A DNA stretch of 64,000 nt from assembly GCF_050003625.1 (NCBI RefSeq), contig NC_134401.1, forward strand, positions 66,061,242 to 66,125,241. The letters run 5' to 3'. The translations under genes and the position numbers were made by a program. This DNA comes from Haematobia irritans. Lineage: Eukaryota > Arthropoda > Insecta > Diptera > Muscidae. The notes below the pieces were generated by a model that did not search any database, was not told where the DNA came from, and saw only the letters and a list, made by a program, of their open reading frames with translations. This document shows, piece after piece, positions 40,671-58,682 of the stretch (its first letter is position 1; every line of letters starts with the position of its first letter).

Positions 40671-43602
40671 TTGAACATTTGGATGGTTCTACGGTTCCTC
40701 CAGATAAATCTTCACCATTGTAAGGCCGCCTGTGCTGCCTTAAAAGTTCTCCTGATGAAAGGAGCCAGAGATATAGTTCTTATTCAAGAACCATACATAT
40801 ATAAGAACAAGATCTGCGAATTAAGCACTGCGGGTTTCAAACTTTTGCATAATACCGGTAACAATATAAATCGAGCATGTATAATTGCTAAAAACGAACT
40901 AACCTTGTTTCTGCTTCCTTCATTGAGCAATGCAGACGCTGTCGTAGCCAGTCTAGAGATATCCAAATGCAAATATTGGGTATCTTCGGTCTACATGGGA
41001 CATGACAGGGAGATGCCACCCTGTGCTGTTAAGACCTTAGTTGAGGAGTCACTAAAAACAAAGACAAAACTCATTATGGGATGCGATGCAAATGTACATC
41101 ATAGTACTTGGGGAAGTAGTGATACTAATGCAAAGGGAGAGTCGCTAATAGAGTTTATTTTGCGTACTAACCTGGTAGTTTGCAATAAGGGAGATGCACC
41201 AACCTTCGTCACCAGGAACAGACAAGAGGTTTTGGACGTCACGTTGACCTCTCCGGAACTGAATGATAAGATATCTGAGTGGCAAGTTTTGAGGGAACAT
41301 AGTTTCTCAGATCATCGCTACATCAGTTTCAGATTGGCTGTTCGTACTTCAAAGACCATATTTCCGCCAAATGTTAGGAAAGCTGATTGGAATAGGTATA
41401 GGGAATCGTTCAATTTGATGATACCGGAAATGCCAGAGACAAATATGAGCACTGTGCAAGATATCGAACACGCAGTGGAGCGGATTACTAAGGCCTTCAA
41501 CATGTCACTGAAAGCTGCTTGCCCTAGAGGAAAGCCAAGGGGAAAAAAATCGGCCGCCATGGTGGACTACGGAGTTAAGTAATATGAGGAAATCGTGCAG
41601 GAAGCTCTTTAACAAAGCAAAGTCCACAAGAGCTCCGGAGGATTGGGACACTTACAAGATGAATCTGAGAGCATATAAACGAGAACTGAGAAAGTCTCAA
41701 CAAAACTCTTGGGATGATTACTGTAGCAGTATTGAGAATACGTCAGAGGCTTCCAGACTACGGAAGGTACTAGCATCCACTAACACCGCTCCAGGTTTCA
41801 TTAAAACATCGGAGGGATATTGGACAACGTCCAGTAAGGAGACGCTTGATGTACTATTGAACACACATTTTCCTGGAAATCAGACGGTTGAACCAGGTTC
41901 TGGCGATGCCACAGTGGCTCAGCGGTCGTTTCCTATCGAGGAAATTGTTTCGGAATCTAGAATAAAATGGGCTTTAAATAGCTTTGGACCATTCAAATCC
42001 CCCGGACCTGATGGAATTACTCCGGTGGAATTACAAGCAGTGGCTGAAAGAATTATCCCCTGGTTGACGGTGATATATAAACGATGTGTAAACTTAGCAT
42101 ATATTCCAGAAAAGTGGAGGGAAACAAAATCGTCTTTATACCTAAAACAGGAAAAGCCTCTCACTCGAGTGCGAAGGATTTCCGACCAATCAGCTTATCC
42201 TCATTCCTAGTTAAGACTCTGGAGAGGATGATAGATATTTATCTTAGAACTAGCATCGATTCAAGTTTGTTCTCGAAACGACAGCATGCATACTCGAAGG
42301 GTAGGTCTACTGAGACCGCACTACATGAACTGGTCAGCTTTATTGAAAGCTCACTATCTGTCAAAGAATACACAATCGTGGCGTTTCTAGACATCGAAGG
42401 GGCGTTCAATAATGTCCATCCGAGCTCGATATTAAATGGACTGACAACTCTGAATGTTGATCGACGTATGAAGAGACGTATTTCAGCCACACTAGGACAA
42501 GCAAACATACAAAGGTATGTGAACAGAGGCACTCCTCAAGGAGGAGTCCTTCACCTCTTCTTTGGAATGTTGCTATAAACAACCTTCTGGTTTCCCTAGA
42601 AAAAGAAAGGATAAAAGTGGTGGCATACGTAGATGATGTGGCGCTAGATGTGCCTAACGTAGTGGATTACACCCTGGCAAAACCACTTTTCGACAAAAAG
42701 ATTGAAACTCTAATTCCCAACAGTGAGTCGTGGTGTACATAGACCCCGGGGAATAAAAGATATATAGATTTCTATACTGATGGCTCCAAATTGAATGGAC
42801 AAGTGGGGTTCGGAGTATATTCTAAAGATCTGGAAATTCGAATAGCGAAAAGATTACCTAATCACTGTAGTGTTTTTCAGGCTGAAATATTGGCAATAAG
42901 AGAGGTGGTGAATTGGCTGCGAAGTAATGTTCCAACAAATATTGGCATTAATGTATACTCAGACAGTCAACCTGCAATAAAATCCTTGGACTCTGTGTTC
43001 CTTAACTCGAAAATGGCCATAGACTGCCGCAACGAGATGGCTGAGCAGTACAATATTCACCTAAAATGGGTGCCTGACCATAGGAACATACCGGGGAACT
43101 GCGAAGCAGATGTGTTAGCAAGGCTAGGAACTGCCTTACATATTCCAGGGGAACTAGAATCTGTTGGTATGCCTCTGGCCACCTGTAAGCTCTTATTGCG
43201 TGAGAAGGCTGTTATGATGGCAAATATTCGATGGGAGAATTGCAAGGGTTGTAACGACACCGAATATGGGCCCAATTAAACTTAAACTGCACACTAGGTA
43301 TGCTAGTGTTCTCAAGGCGTCAGATAGCACTCCTGATATCTGCTATAACGGGTCGCTGCCTGATAGGCGATTTTGCAAAAACTATAGGTGCGAAGTATAA
43401 TGACTATTGTATAAGCTGTCATGATATGGAGGAGAAGGAATCAATTAAACACCTCTTGTGTGAGTGTCCTGCTTTTTGTGTAAGGCGTAAGCGAATTTTA
43501 GGAGCATATAGCTTTAGATTACTGGCGGACCTGGAAAATGTTAACTTAAGCAGTTTGTTAATGTTTTTGGAGCAATATGGTTGGTTCCACAAAAGTAAAT
43601 AA
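40671..43602 (+). pseudogene. LOA-type LINE ORF2: endonuclease, RT, RNase H (broken)
   Basis: Endonuclease: LQINLHHCKAA, VLIQEPYIY (catalytic Glu), YWVSSVYMGHD, GCDANVHHSTWGS, SDHRYISF. A frame break near 41,548 lies in an A-run. RT: FKSPGPDGITP, RPISLSSFLVKTLERM, HAYSKGRSTETALHEL, IVAFLDIEGAFNN and RGTPQGGVL; the catalytic loop reads YVDD for the usual YADD, just before the 600-bp deletion. RNase [42 protein letters not shown], with the usual GHRN written DHRN. The end carries CISCHDMEEKESIKHLLCE, a Cys/His motif. At least three frame breaks plus the deletion make it non-functional. Confidence 0.88.
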
Positions 43603-43744
43603 TAGAGAAGGTTCAGTGGTTAAGACTAGAAGTGCCCATATGTAATAGGTACTTTTAGTTAAATGTGGTATCACAATGGACTGAATAGTCTAAGTGAGCC
43701 TGAAATTTAATCAGGCTACCACTTTAACCTAACCTAACCTTACC

Positions 43745-43821
43745 TACATTTGCCCGCATAATGTCGATTCGATATTCATGTCTCCAACAACAATGAGGGT
43801 TGTTTATTTGTTTTATGTTGG
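43745..43821. other. Short spacer between two LOA copies
   Basis: 77 bp of unassigned sequence separating the 3' tail of copy B and the truncated start of copy C. Confidence 0.5.
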
Positions 43822-44516
43822 GGGGAAATTGAGAATGCTTTGTCTGGCGTCTACTCACAGGTGCTGGAAAAGTTTCCCGGCCCAGATCCTCGACACCAAG
43901 TGTCTGGTTGGTATCAAGGACGATTTAAGCTAGTCGCATTTGAGGACCAGAGGTCTATAGAATGTTTTAAAACTGCTCTGATACTAATTGGTGAAGGAAG
44001 GAGCTGCTCTAGAGTTAGTCGAGAAGAAAGACATACCGGCTAGACCAAGAGCACATGCGTGGATACCTGCAAACCCTCCTGACCCTGAATCTATTTTAAA
44101 TAGACTGAAACAATCCAGATCTTCCAACAGCTGATTGGAAGGTTGGCCGTTTGGATGAAGTGGATGGGCCAAGACGGCATGCAGTGTTTATTTGAACACT
44201 CAGTCTTTGCCACATCTAGCAAAGTCTCAGGGCCGTGTATGTTATGGCTTTCATTATATCCAAATGAAGGTGTATAAAAACGATCAGCTAAAGGATTCAG
44301 AAATGGACAAGCCTCTGTCTGAATCAGAAGTAAGCGGATCCTCTTGCGAAGTCGAGGGAGATACCAAAGTTGAAGACATGGATAGATACCGTATGCGTGA
44401 GGAGGCTTCTACTGCCTCAGAACTCACCAAAGTTGAACCTATGGTTATTGCGAGAGTCACCGATATCTCTGAAGAGGACATTCTTGATGACTCGATTGAA
44501 GCGGCTGATGTGACGG

Positions 44517-47617
<3,101 letters not shown>

Positions 47618-48247
47618 GCTAGTATGAGTAATCTCACTTCTAAATTTGAGAATACTACGTCAAAAATAGAAGAAAATCTCTCTATATTGAACAATTAAAT
47701 CGCTGAATTGCAGAAAAGGGATAGCTTGAAAGAACAACAAATAAAGAACATGGATGGAAGAATAAATAAACTGGAACAACAAATCATAGAGCGAAATATG
47801 GAAATTAACGACGTACAAAACAAGGAAATAGGAGCAGTGGAACTTGTAAAAGCAATTGCTACAAGGCTAGAAGTACAATTGGTGGAGAGTGCTCTAATAC
47901 CTACCATATACAAAATAAAAGTTGTTATTGAATTCGCCTCTATCACAAAGAAAAGTGAGATAATAGGGAAAGTAAAACGACATCGCATAGAAGAGCCATC
48001 GCCTTGTGAAGGACATAAGAATGAAAATTACATATACATAAATGACCAACTTACAGCCACCAATCGGCGCTTGCTATGGTTAGCAAAGACAAAAGCCAAA
48101 GAATCGGGATGGAAATATATATGGGTAAAAAATGGAATGATATTTGCCAGAAAATCAGAACATACCAATGCCATTTTGATAAATAATAATTCCGATATTG
48201 ATTTAATTTGCCAATCAGAAGTGAATGATACAACAAAATCAAAATAA
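47618..48247 (+). pseudogene. LINE ORF1, coiled coil and FP-like domain (left arm)
   Basis: 5'-truncated by the palindrome border. After a coiled-coil start ([20 protein letters not shown]) and an in-frame TAA at 47,696-47,698, the frame continues to 48,247. It has a coiled coil (QIKNMDGRINKLEQQIIERN) and a C-terminal domain with YINDQLTATNRRLLWLAKTK and WKYIWVKNGMIFARK. The latter resembles the FP-protein-like C-terminal domain found in ORF1 of some insect LINEs. Probably RNA-binding. Its full counterpart is on the minus strand at 50,717-51,772. Confidence 0.75.
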
Positions 48248-48450
48248 ATACATATACAAACAAAGTAAAAAAAGTTAAAAAAAAACACTCTTATAATTCT
48301 TAAAAAGACATAAATAAACAATAAAAAAACAAAACGCCTGAACTCATTGAGAGCAATATTTTTTTCTCTAAATCAAACCAGAATCGCCATGAATATATCA
48401 AATACTTTAATAGTAGAAAATTTCTTTAAATTAAATCAGCCGGTAAAAGA

Positions 48451-51346
<2,896 letters not shown>

Positions 51347-51924
51347 GGTCAGTTGAGCCTTGAATTCTTTCATATCTGATTTCATTTCTTCAATTCCCGA
51401 CTTGGATGTGTTGACAAGAGCCTCTCTGAATCGCTTACTCTGTGAGTTGTTAGTGTCAGAACTGCCTCTTGGTTGCTTCGGAATAATAATAGTTGGTGTT
51501 GTGTTGTCAGAACGTTCGTTAACTTGTTGCTGTATCGGAGAACCTTGATTTGCATTGTCTTCATTGTACACATATGTTCCGTAAAAATTGTTGGGAGATT
51601 TATTGCGCGGTTTGCACTGATGACACTTCCATTCAGCTTTTTTTGCTGTGCCCATTCCATTGTATGTACTTTCAGAGAGAACCGTACACGGATTAAAATG
51701 AAATTTTTTATTACAATTGTGGCACAGGACAAAATTGGATGTATTTATAGGTGTTAAACAGGGATTACACATATTTTCATAAACTTGTGATTGATTTCCT
51801 TGTTTTGTACGTCGTTAATTTCCATATTTCGCTCTATGATTTGTTGTTCCAGTTTATTTATTCTTCCATCCATGTTCTTTATTTGTTGTTCTTTCAAGCT
51901 ATCCCTTTTCTGCAATTCAGCGAT

Positions 51925-52488
51925 TTAATTGTTCAATATAGAGAGATTTTCTTCTATTTTTGACGTAGTATTCTCAAATTTAGAAGTGAGATTACTCATA
52001 CTAGCGGTCAGTTGAGCCTTGAATTCTTTCATATCTGATTTCATTTCTTCAATTCCCGACTTGGATGTGTTGACAAGAGCCTCTCTGAATCGCTTACTCT
52101 GTGAGTTGTTAGTGTCAGAACTGCCTCTTGGTTGCTTCGGAATAATAATAGTTGGTGTTGTGTTGTCAGAACGTTCGTTAACTTGTTGCTGTATCGGAGA
52201 ACCTTGATTTGCATTGTCTTCATTGTACACATATGTTCCGTAAAAATTGTTGGGAGATTTATTGCGCGGTTTGCACTGATGACACTTCCATTCAGCTTTT
52301 TTTGCTGTGCCCATTCCATTGTATGTACTTTCAGAGAGAACCGTACACGGATTAAAATGAAATTTTTTATTACAATTGTGGCACAGGACAAAATTGGATG
52401 TATTTATAGGTGTTAAACAGGGATTACACATATTTTCATAAACTTGTGATTGATTCATTTTAATAGAATGTCTCAAAAAAACTGGCAA
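51925..52488 (-). pseudogene. LINE ORF1 N-terminal part (duplicate with start region)
   Basis: 187-residue antisense frame opening at 52,488. A likelier start is the Met at residue 11 (52,458; MNQSQVYENMCNPC), since the first ten residues look like 5' UTR. PHD-like Cys/His at 21, 24, 36, 39, 44 (His), 48, 69, 72. The same coiled coil follows to the same TAA. The copy then runs into the second duplicate rather than its own FP domain. Confidence 0.8.
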
Positions 52489-52689
52489 AAAAATATAGTA
52501 ACGGAATGCGAATTATGCGTAGCGAAGGCAAATGCGTCTGTACACGACGAGTGCTGCAGGCTGACAAAATATTTTGTATATCATATCGTAAAACGAAATA
52601 AGGATTAATAACATTAATTAGATATAAAAAGAAAAACATAATATGTTAAAACATAATGACAAGCCGTCAACGTTACCGTGTTTGCCACC
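52454..52689. other. Probable 5' UTR of the ORF1 LINE, then unassigned
   Basis: Sequence just right of the ORF1 start up to about 52,560 is plausibly its 5' leader. The rest up to the gypsy fragment is unassigned. Confidence 0.4.
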
Positions 52690-54235
52690 TTTTCTATGCT
52701 CGATACTTAAATCGTAGCTTTGGAGTCTTTCTATGCATCGTGCCAGATGACCTTCTGGATTCTTGCATTGAATCAAACATCAAGAAGGGCTGCCCATACA
52801 AGTATTTGTGGTAATGCTTTACGCTTTCTATGACAACTAGCAGCTCTCTTCTCGTTACGCAATAGATCTTTTCTGGATTGTACAACGTTCGGCTAAAATA
52901 TCCAATGGCCTTCTCTTTAACGTCAATCTGTTGAGATAGCACGTACGCGCTGGCATCGGTATCCAAAACAAATTTTTCGCCAGGAATAGGATATGCAAGA
53001 ACAGGAGCAGAACATAAAAGTTCTTTTGGATGATGAAATTACTCTTCCGATTCTTCACTCCACTGGAACTTCCAACCTTTTTGCGTCAATTTATGGAGAC
53101 TAGCGGCGATGCTGGCGAAGTTTGGCAAAAATCGTCAATAGTAGGTGCGCAGGAAGCTTCGCAATTCGTGGACGTGGCCAATCTCTTACAGCCTTTATTT
53201 TGTCTTTATCGGTGGATATGCCCTCTGCCGTCACATGATGTCCCAAATACTTAACTTCCCGCTGGAAAAGAGAGCACTTCTTTGCGTTAAGTCGTAGACC
53301 AGCGGCTGAGAGTTGCTGAATAACAATCTTTGTTTCTTAAGGTGCCCGTCAAATGGCTTGCCCATAACTATGATATCGTCGAGGTATATCAAGCAGGACT
53401 TCCAATGCAACCCCTTGAGCACCCGCTCCATCAAACGCTCGAAGGTAGCCGGAGCATTGCAGAGTCCGAATGGCATTACATTGAATTGCCAAAGACCGCC
53501 ATTAACACCAAAAGCTGTTTGTCTTTTTCGGCGATTTCAACTTGCCAATAGCCGCTCTGTAAGTCAAGCGTGGTAAACCATATTGTTATGGCCAGTGTGT
53601 TCAACGTGTCATCAATGCGTGGAAGTGGATAACTGTCTTTCTTAGTGACATCATTTAATTTTCTGTAGTCCAGGCAGAATCGGTGCTTCCATCTTTCTTT
53701 TTGACTAGCACAACTGTGGAGCACCAGGGACTTGATAATGGCGCTATCACACCACTTTCAGCCATTTCCTTTGCGAGCTTTTGGACCTAATCTCGTTTTG
53801 CCAGGGGAACACTTTGTGGGACCTTTTTATTGGCCTTTGCTCTGTGGTGTTTATTTCATGCTTCACCACAGCTGTTCTTCCTTGATTTCTCTTCTCAAAA
53901 GCAAATGCAGAGGCGTTTTTCCATAACAATTGCTTGGCCTTATTTTTTCGTTGTTTGTCATCCCAGGGCGTGTCCAAACCTCGACATAACATTCCAGATG
54001 TTTCTTCGCTTCAGCATGTGTCTTTGATAACTTGCTTTTCAAGTTGATTATTGCCTCAGCTGGAGTACATTTCCCAATGTTATAAAATTCTCCAATGTGC
54101 TCATGATGGTCAGACAAGTCTAAGATTTGGACTGGTATAAGTCCTTCTTCATTCGTAATAATTGCTTCGGCATACGGTGGCATAGACACTGACTGGCTCG
54201 TTGTCCACCGTCAGATAGTTGTATCCTCGTCGTAT
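52690..54235 (-). pseudogene. Ty3/gypsy RT-RNase H fragment, many frameshifts
   Basis: Antisense order: linker before RT (KHEINTTEQRPIKRSHKVFP near 53,850), [20 protein letters not shown] and [46 protein letters not shown], the catalytic loop LIYLDDIIVMGKPFDGHLKK, and RNase H (MDTDASAYVLSQQ, RRELLVVIESVKHYHKYLYG) down to about 52,730. Five or more frame breaks, several next to homopolymers. RT catalytic aspartates are still legible. LTRs are absent. This is the part of the polyprotein upstream of the integrase seen at 26-29 kb, possibly the same family. Confidence 0.88.
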
Positions 54236-54511
54236 TAAAAGTACCTATTACATATGGGCACTTCTAGTTTTAACCGCTATCGAGCCAACCAGGTTGTTCC
54301 AAAAACATTAGCAGACTGCTTAAGTTAACGGTTTCCAGGTCCGCCAGTAATCTAAGCTATATGCCCCTAAAATTTGCTTACGCCTTACACAAAATGCAGG
54401 ACACTCACACAAGAAGTGTTTAATTGTTTCCTTTTCCTCCGCATCATGACAGCTCATACAATAGTCATTATACTTCGCACCAATAGTTTTTGCAAAATCG
54501 CCTATCAGGCG
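54236..54511 (-). mobile_element. LOA LINE 3' fragment (copy F)
   Basis: Antisense C-terminal Cys/His region and 3' UTR, lacking the last ~70 bp (the GGTTAGG tail and GTGATACCAC block). It is wedged between gypsy and BEL sequence, with no target duplication seen. Confidence 0.85.
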
Positions 54512-55788
54512 GTACGTAGAAGCTTTGAGTTAGGATGGGTCCACTGAAATGTCCCATGTTGATCTTGGAGCAGGCTGTGGTGCTGTACGCATGTTGGTTC
54601 TTTTCTTTAAAATGTACTTCATTAATAAGACCACAACAACGATTAATATAAGTGCTACTCCAAAGTAACTAACTGTTAGACGATGAACTGCATGGTAAGT
54701 TGAGGTTGGCACGTTTTGGGGGTGGTGAGCCATTGTCGCTGGATGCGGCGCTTTGGTTGAGCGGAAGCGAATTATCTCCTCTTTCATCATTAGGTTGTTC
54801 TAGAGGGAGAGGAGCGAGTTGGTGGATGGCTCTCTTTATGACACCGGTTGATGTTTTTACCACAGCTGTCCTGACGAAACCATCTTACCAAGTCGCCAGT
54901 TCAGTTATCATTAATTACGACTATGGTGCCCAATTGCAGATTTTGAGGCTTAGTTTGCCACTTGTTACGCTGCTGGAGTTCATTAAAATATTCCTGCGAC
55001 CATCTTTTCCAGAATTGGTGTTTTATTCGGGATACTAATTCTCAGCGTTTGGCTAAGGTTGACGTCTACTTGAGCTGTGACGTCTACTTGAGCAGTTAGA
55101 GGTTCTCCAATCAAAAAATTGACCGAAGTCAATGCAACGGCGTCATTATGATTATTTGGTAGTGGTGCTATTGGCCTAGAGTTTAGTATCGCTTCAACCT
55201 CTATGACAATGGTTTCCATTTATTCATAAGTCAAGGATGCGCTCGATATTTCCTTTATCAGAAGGCCTTTAGCGAATTTTACAGCTGCTTCTCAAAGTCC
55301 ACCGAAATGAGGAGATCGCGGAGGGATAAAGTGGAATGTAATGTTTCTGGTTGCGCATTCTCGTTATATATTTTTAGCGTTATCACAATATAGGTTTTGG
55401 CAATGGCCCCTGCGACCAATGAATCTTTTCAACGCCCCAATGAAGGCATCGGTTGTAAGATCCGTCACAAATTCTAGTTGCACCGCCTTTGTTGAAAAGC
55501 TGCACAATATCGCAAGATATGCTTTCTGAGGTCGTTTTCCTCTTGTCTTGAAATGTACCCAGATTGGTCCGCAATAATCTACACCTGCGTTGATGAAGGA
55601 CCTTGCAGGCGTTACTCTTGTTTCTGGAAAATTCCCCATAATTTGTTTCAGAAGATTTGGTTTCGATCTTGCGCATTGTATACATTTGTGAACAGTTTCC
55701 CGAGCCAAATGCTTTCCTTTGATGGGCGAAAAGCGTTGTCTCACCGTAGCAAGGAGTGAGGTAGGTACTTATTTTCCTTAGTCGATTC
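54512..55788 (-). pseudogene. BEL/Pao polyprotein: integrase and C-terminus
   Basis: Antisense: LARETVHKCIQCARSKPN (integrase zinc region), TRVTPARSFINAGVDYCGPI with the first catalytic Asp, KAYLAILCSFSTKAVQLEFV, TTDAFIGALKRFIGRRGHCQ followed by YCDNAKNI with the second Asp position. A frameshifted continuation carries VEAILNSRPIAPLPNN. After the basic VVKTSTGVIKRAIHQL block, typical of the BEL integrase C-terminus, come a Ser-rich linker and, in another frame, a hydrophobic segment (YFGVALILIVVVVLLMKYIL) with a basic tail to 54,530. LTRs not recognised. The 5' part is beyond the inserted LOA LINE, at 59,982-60,346. Confidence 0.85.
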
Positions 55789-55804
55789 TTCTAGTCTACC
55801 TCTA
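55789..55804. repeat. Target-site duplication, left (LOA copy D)
   Basis: TTCTAGTCTACCTCTA, repeated exactly at 59,966-59,981. Confidence 0.93.
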
Positions 55805-55892
55805 GGTTAGGTTAAAGTGGCAGCCCGATTAAGATTCAGGCTCACTTAGACTATTCAGTCCATTGTGATACCACATTAACTAAAAGTACCCA

Positions 55893-58682
55893 TTACATAT
55901 GGGCACTTCTAGTTTTAACCGCTGAACCTTCTTGATTATTTTTCTTTGTTGAACCAACCAGATTGTTTTCCAGATCCGCCAGTAATCTGAAGCTATATGT
56001 TCCTAAAAGTTGCTTGCGCTTTACATAAAATGCAGGACACTCACACAAGAGGTGTTTATTTGATTCTTTTTCCTCCGCATCATGACAGCTCATACAATAG
56101 TCATTATACTTCGCGCCAATAGTTTTTGCAAAATCGCCTATCAGGCAGCGACCCGTTATAGCAGATATCAGGAGTGATATCTGACGTCTCGAGAACATTA
56201 GCATATCTAGTGTGCGGTTTAAGTTGAAATGGGGCCATATTTGCTTGGTGTCGTTACAACCCTTGCAATTCTCCCATCGAACATTTGCCATCATAACAGC
56301 CTTCTCACGCAGCATGAGCTTGCAGGTAGCTAGGGGCATACCAACAAATTCTAGTTCCCCTGGAATATGTAAGGTAGTCCCTAGCCTTGCCAACTCATCC
56401 GCTTCGCAGTTCCCCGGTATGTTCCTATGGCCAGGCACCCATATTAGGTGAATATTGTACTGCTCAGCTATCTCATTGAGAGATTTGCGGCAGTCGATGG
56501 CCGTTTTCGAGTTGAGGAACACAGAGTCCAAGGATTTTATTGCAGGTTGACTGTCTGGGAGTTTTGCGATCTTTGCAGTACATGACTAATTCTGTCTTTG
56601 CAGGATTTACCCCAAGACCATTGTCTTTCGCCCATTTCTCAGTCATCCGGAGGGCCCTCTGAATAATATCTCTGATTGTGGATGGGAATTTTCCTCTGAC
56701 TGCCAGAGCCACATCATCTGCGTATGCGACCACTTTTATCCTTTCTTTTTCTAGAGTAACCAGAAGGCTATTTATAGCAACATTCCAAAGAAGAGGTGAT
56801 AGAACTCCTCCTTGGGGAGTGCCTCTGTTCACATACCTTTGTATGTTTGCTTGTCCTAGTGTGGCTGAAATACGTCTCTTCATTAGCAGTTCGTCTAACA
56901 GCCTAAGTATACATGGATCAACATTCAGAGTTGTCAGTCCATTTAATATCGAGCTGGGATGGACTTTATTGAACGCCCCTTCCATGTCTAGAAACGCCAC
57001 GATTGTGTATTCTTTGACAGATAGTGAGCTTTCAATAAAGCTGACTAGTTCATGTAGTGCGGTCTCAGTAGACCTGCCCTTCGAGTATGCATGCTGTCGT
57101 TTCGAGAACAAACTTGAATCGATGCTAGTTCTAAGATAAATATCTATCATTCTCTCCAGAGTCTTAAGTAGGAATGATAAGCTGATTGGTCGGAAATCCT
57201 TCGCCCTCGAGTGAGAGGTTTTTCCCGCTTTAGGTATGAAAACGACTTTTGTTTCCCTCCACTTTCCTGGGATATATGATAAGTTGATACATCCTTTATA
57301 TATCACCGACAACCAGGGGATAATTTTGTCAGTTACAGCTTGTAACTCCGCCGGAGTAATTCCATCAGGTCCGGGGGATTTGAATGGTCCAAAGCTATTT
57401 AGCGCCCATCTTATTCTAGTTTCCGATACAATTTCCTCGATAGGAAACGACCGCTGAGCAACTGTGGCACCGCCAGTACATGGTTCAACCGCCTGATTTC
57501 CAGGAAAATGTGTGTCCAATAGTACCTCCAGCGTCTCCTCACTGGACGTTGTCCAATTGCCCTCCGATGTTTTAATGAAACCTGGAGCGGAGTTGGTGGA
57601 TGCTAGAACCTTCCGTAGTCTGGAAGCCTCGGACGTATTATCAATACTGCTGCAGTAATCATTCCAAGAGTTATGCTGAGCCTTTCTCAGTTCTCGCTTG
57701 TATCATCTCAGATTCTTCTTGTAAGCGTCCCAGTTCTCAGGGGCTTGGTGGACTTTGCCTTGTTAAAGAGCTTCCTGCAGGATTTCCTCATATTACTTAA
57801 TTCCGTAGACCACCATGGTGGTCGATGTTTCCCCCTTGGCTTTCCTCTAGGGCATGCAGCTTTCAGTGAGATGTTGAAGGCCTTAATAATCCGCTCCACT
57901 GCGTGTTCGATATCTTGCACATTTCTCATATTTGTCTCTGTTATTTCCGGTATCATCATATTGAACGAATCCCTATACCTATTCCAGTCAGCTTTCCTAA
58001 CATTTGGCGGAAATATGGTCTTGGTGATATGAACATCAAATTTAAAACTGATGTAGCGATGATCTGAGAAGCTGTGTTCACTTAAAACCTGCCACTCAGA
58101 TATAATTTCATTCAGTTCTTGCGAGGCCAAGGTGATGTCCAAAACCTCTTGCCTGTTTTTAGTGACAAAGGTTGGGGCATCTCCCTTGTTGCAAACTACC
58201 AGATTAGTACGCAAAATAAACTCTATTAGCAACTCTCCCCTTGCATTAGTATCACTACTTCCCCATATACTATGATGTGCATTCGCATCGCACTCCAGTG
58301 ACTCCTCCACTAAGGTCTTAACGGCACATGGAGGCATCTCCCTGTCATGTCCCATGTAGACCGAAGATACCCAATATTTGCATTTGGCTATTTCTAAACT
58401 GGCAACGACAGTGTCTGTATTGCACATTGAAGGAAGCAGAAACAAGTTGAGCTCGTTTTTAGCAATTATACAGGCTCGATTTACATCATTACCAGTATAC
58501 TACAATAGTTTGAACCCCGGAGTACTTAATTCACATATTTTGTTTCTATAAATATATGGTTCTTGAATAAGAACTATATCTATGTCCCCTTTCATCAGGA
58601 GAACATTTAAGGCAGCACATGCAGCCTTACAATGATGAAGATTTATCTGGAGGATCCGTAGGACCATCGAGATTTTCAACAA
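55893..58682 (-). pseudogene. LOA-type LINE ORF2 (copy D), internally deleted
   Basis: Starts at 58,682 (MLKISMVLRILQINLHHC). A CAG-to-TAG stop lies near 58,500. The endonuclease resumes (KYWVSSVYMGHDREMPP) but lacks about nine residues just before CDANAHHSIWG. After frame breaks near 57,712 the RT is open (57,519-56,560): FKSPGPDGITPAEL, SFLLKTLERMIDI, AYADDVALAVRGKF. The deletion then skips the thumb and first RNase H blocks. The RNase H end and Cys/His tail ([36 protein letters not shown]) follow to 55,893. It keeps the canonical GHRN and YADD that copy B has lost. Confidence 0.88.

Larger units (their letters stand above)
39234..43744 (+). mobile_element. LOA/I-group LINE, near full length (copy B)
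   Basis: Order: probable 5' UTR (start uncertain, 39,234-39,566), ORF1, ORF2 with endonuclease, RT, RNase H and a C-terminal Cys/His motif, then the 3' end TGGTATCACAATGGACTGAA and ATTTAATCAGGCTACCACTT with the tail CTAACCTAACCTTACC. RNase H plus this domain order fits the LOA or I clade. Inside the RT, at about 42,648, some 600 bp present in copy C are deleted (joined to TGTGCCTAACGTAGTGGA). No TSD found; the 5' boundary is uncertain. Confidence 0.9.

Noticed and set aside
43720..43744. Interstitial telomere from (CCTAA)n
   Set aside because: Only a few units, always at LOA/SINE 3' ends; explained as retrotransposon tails.
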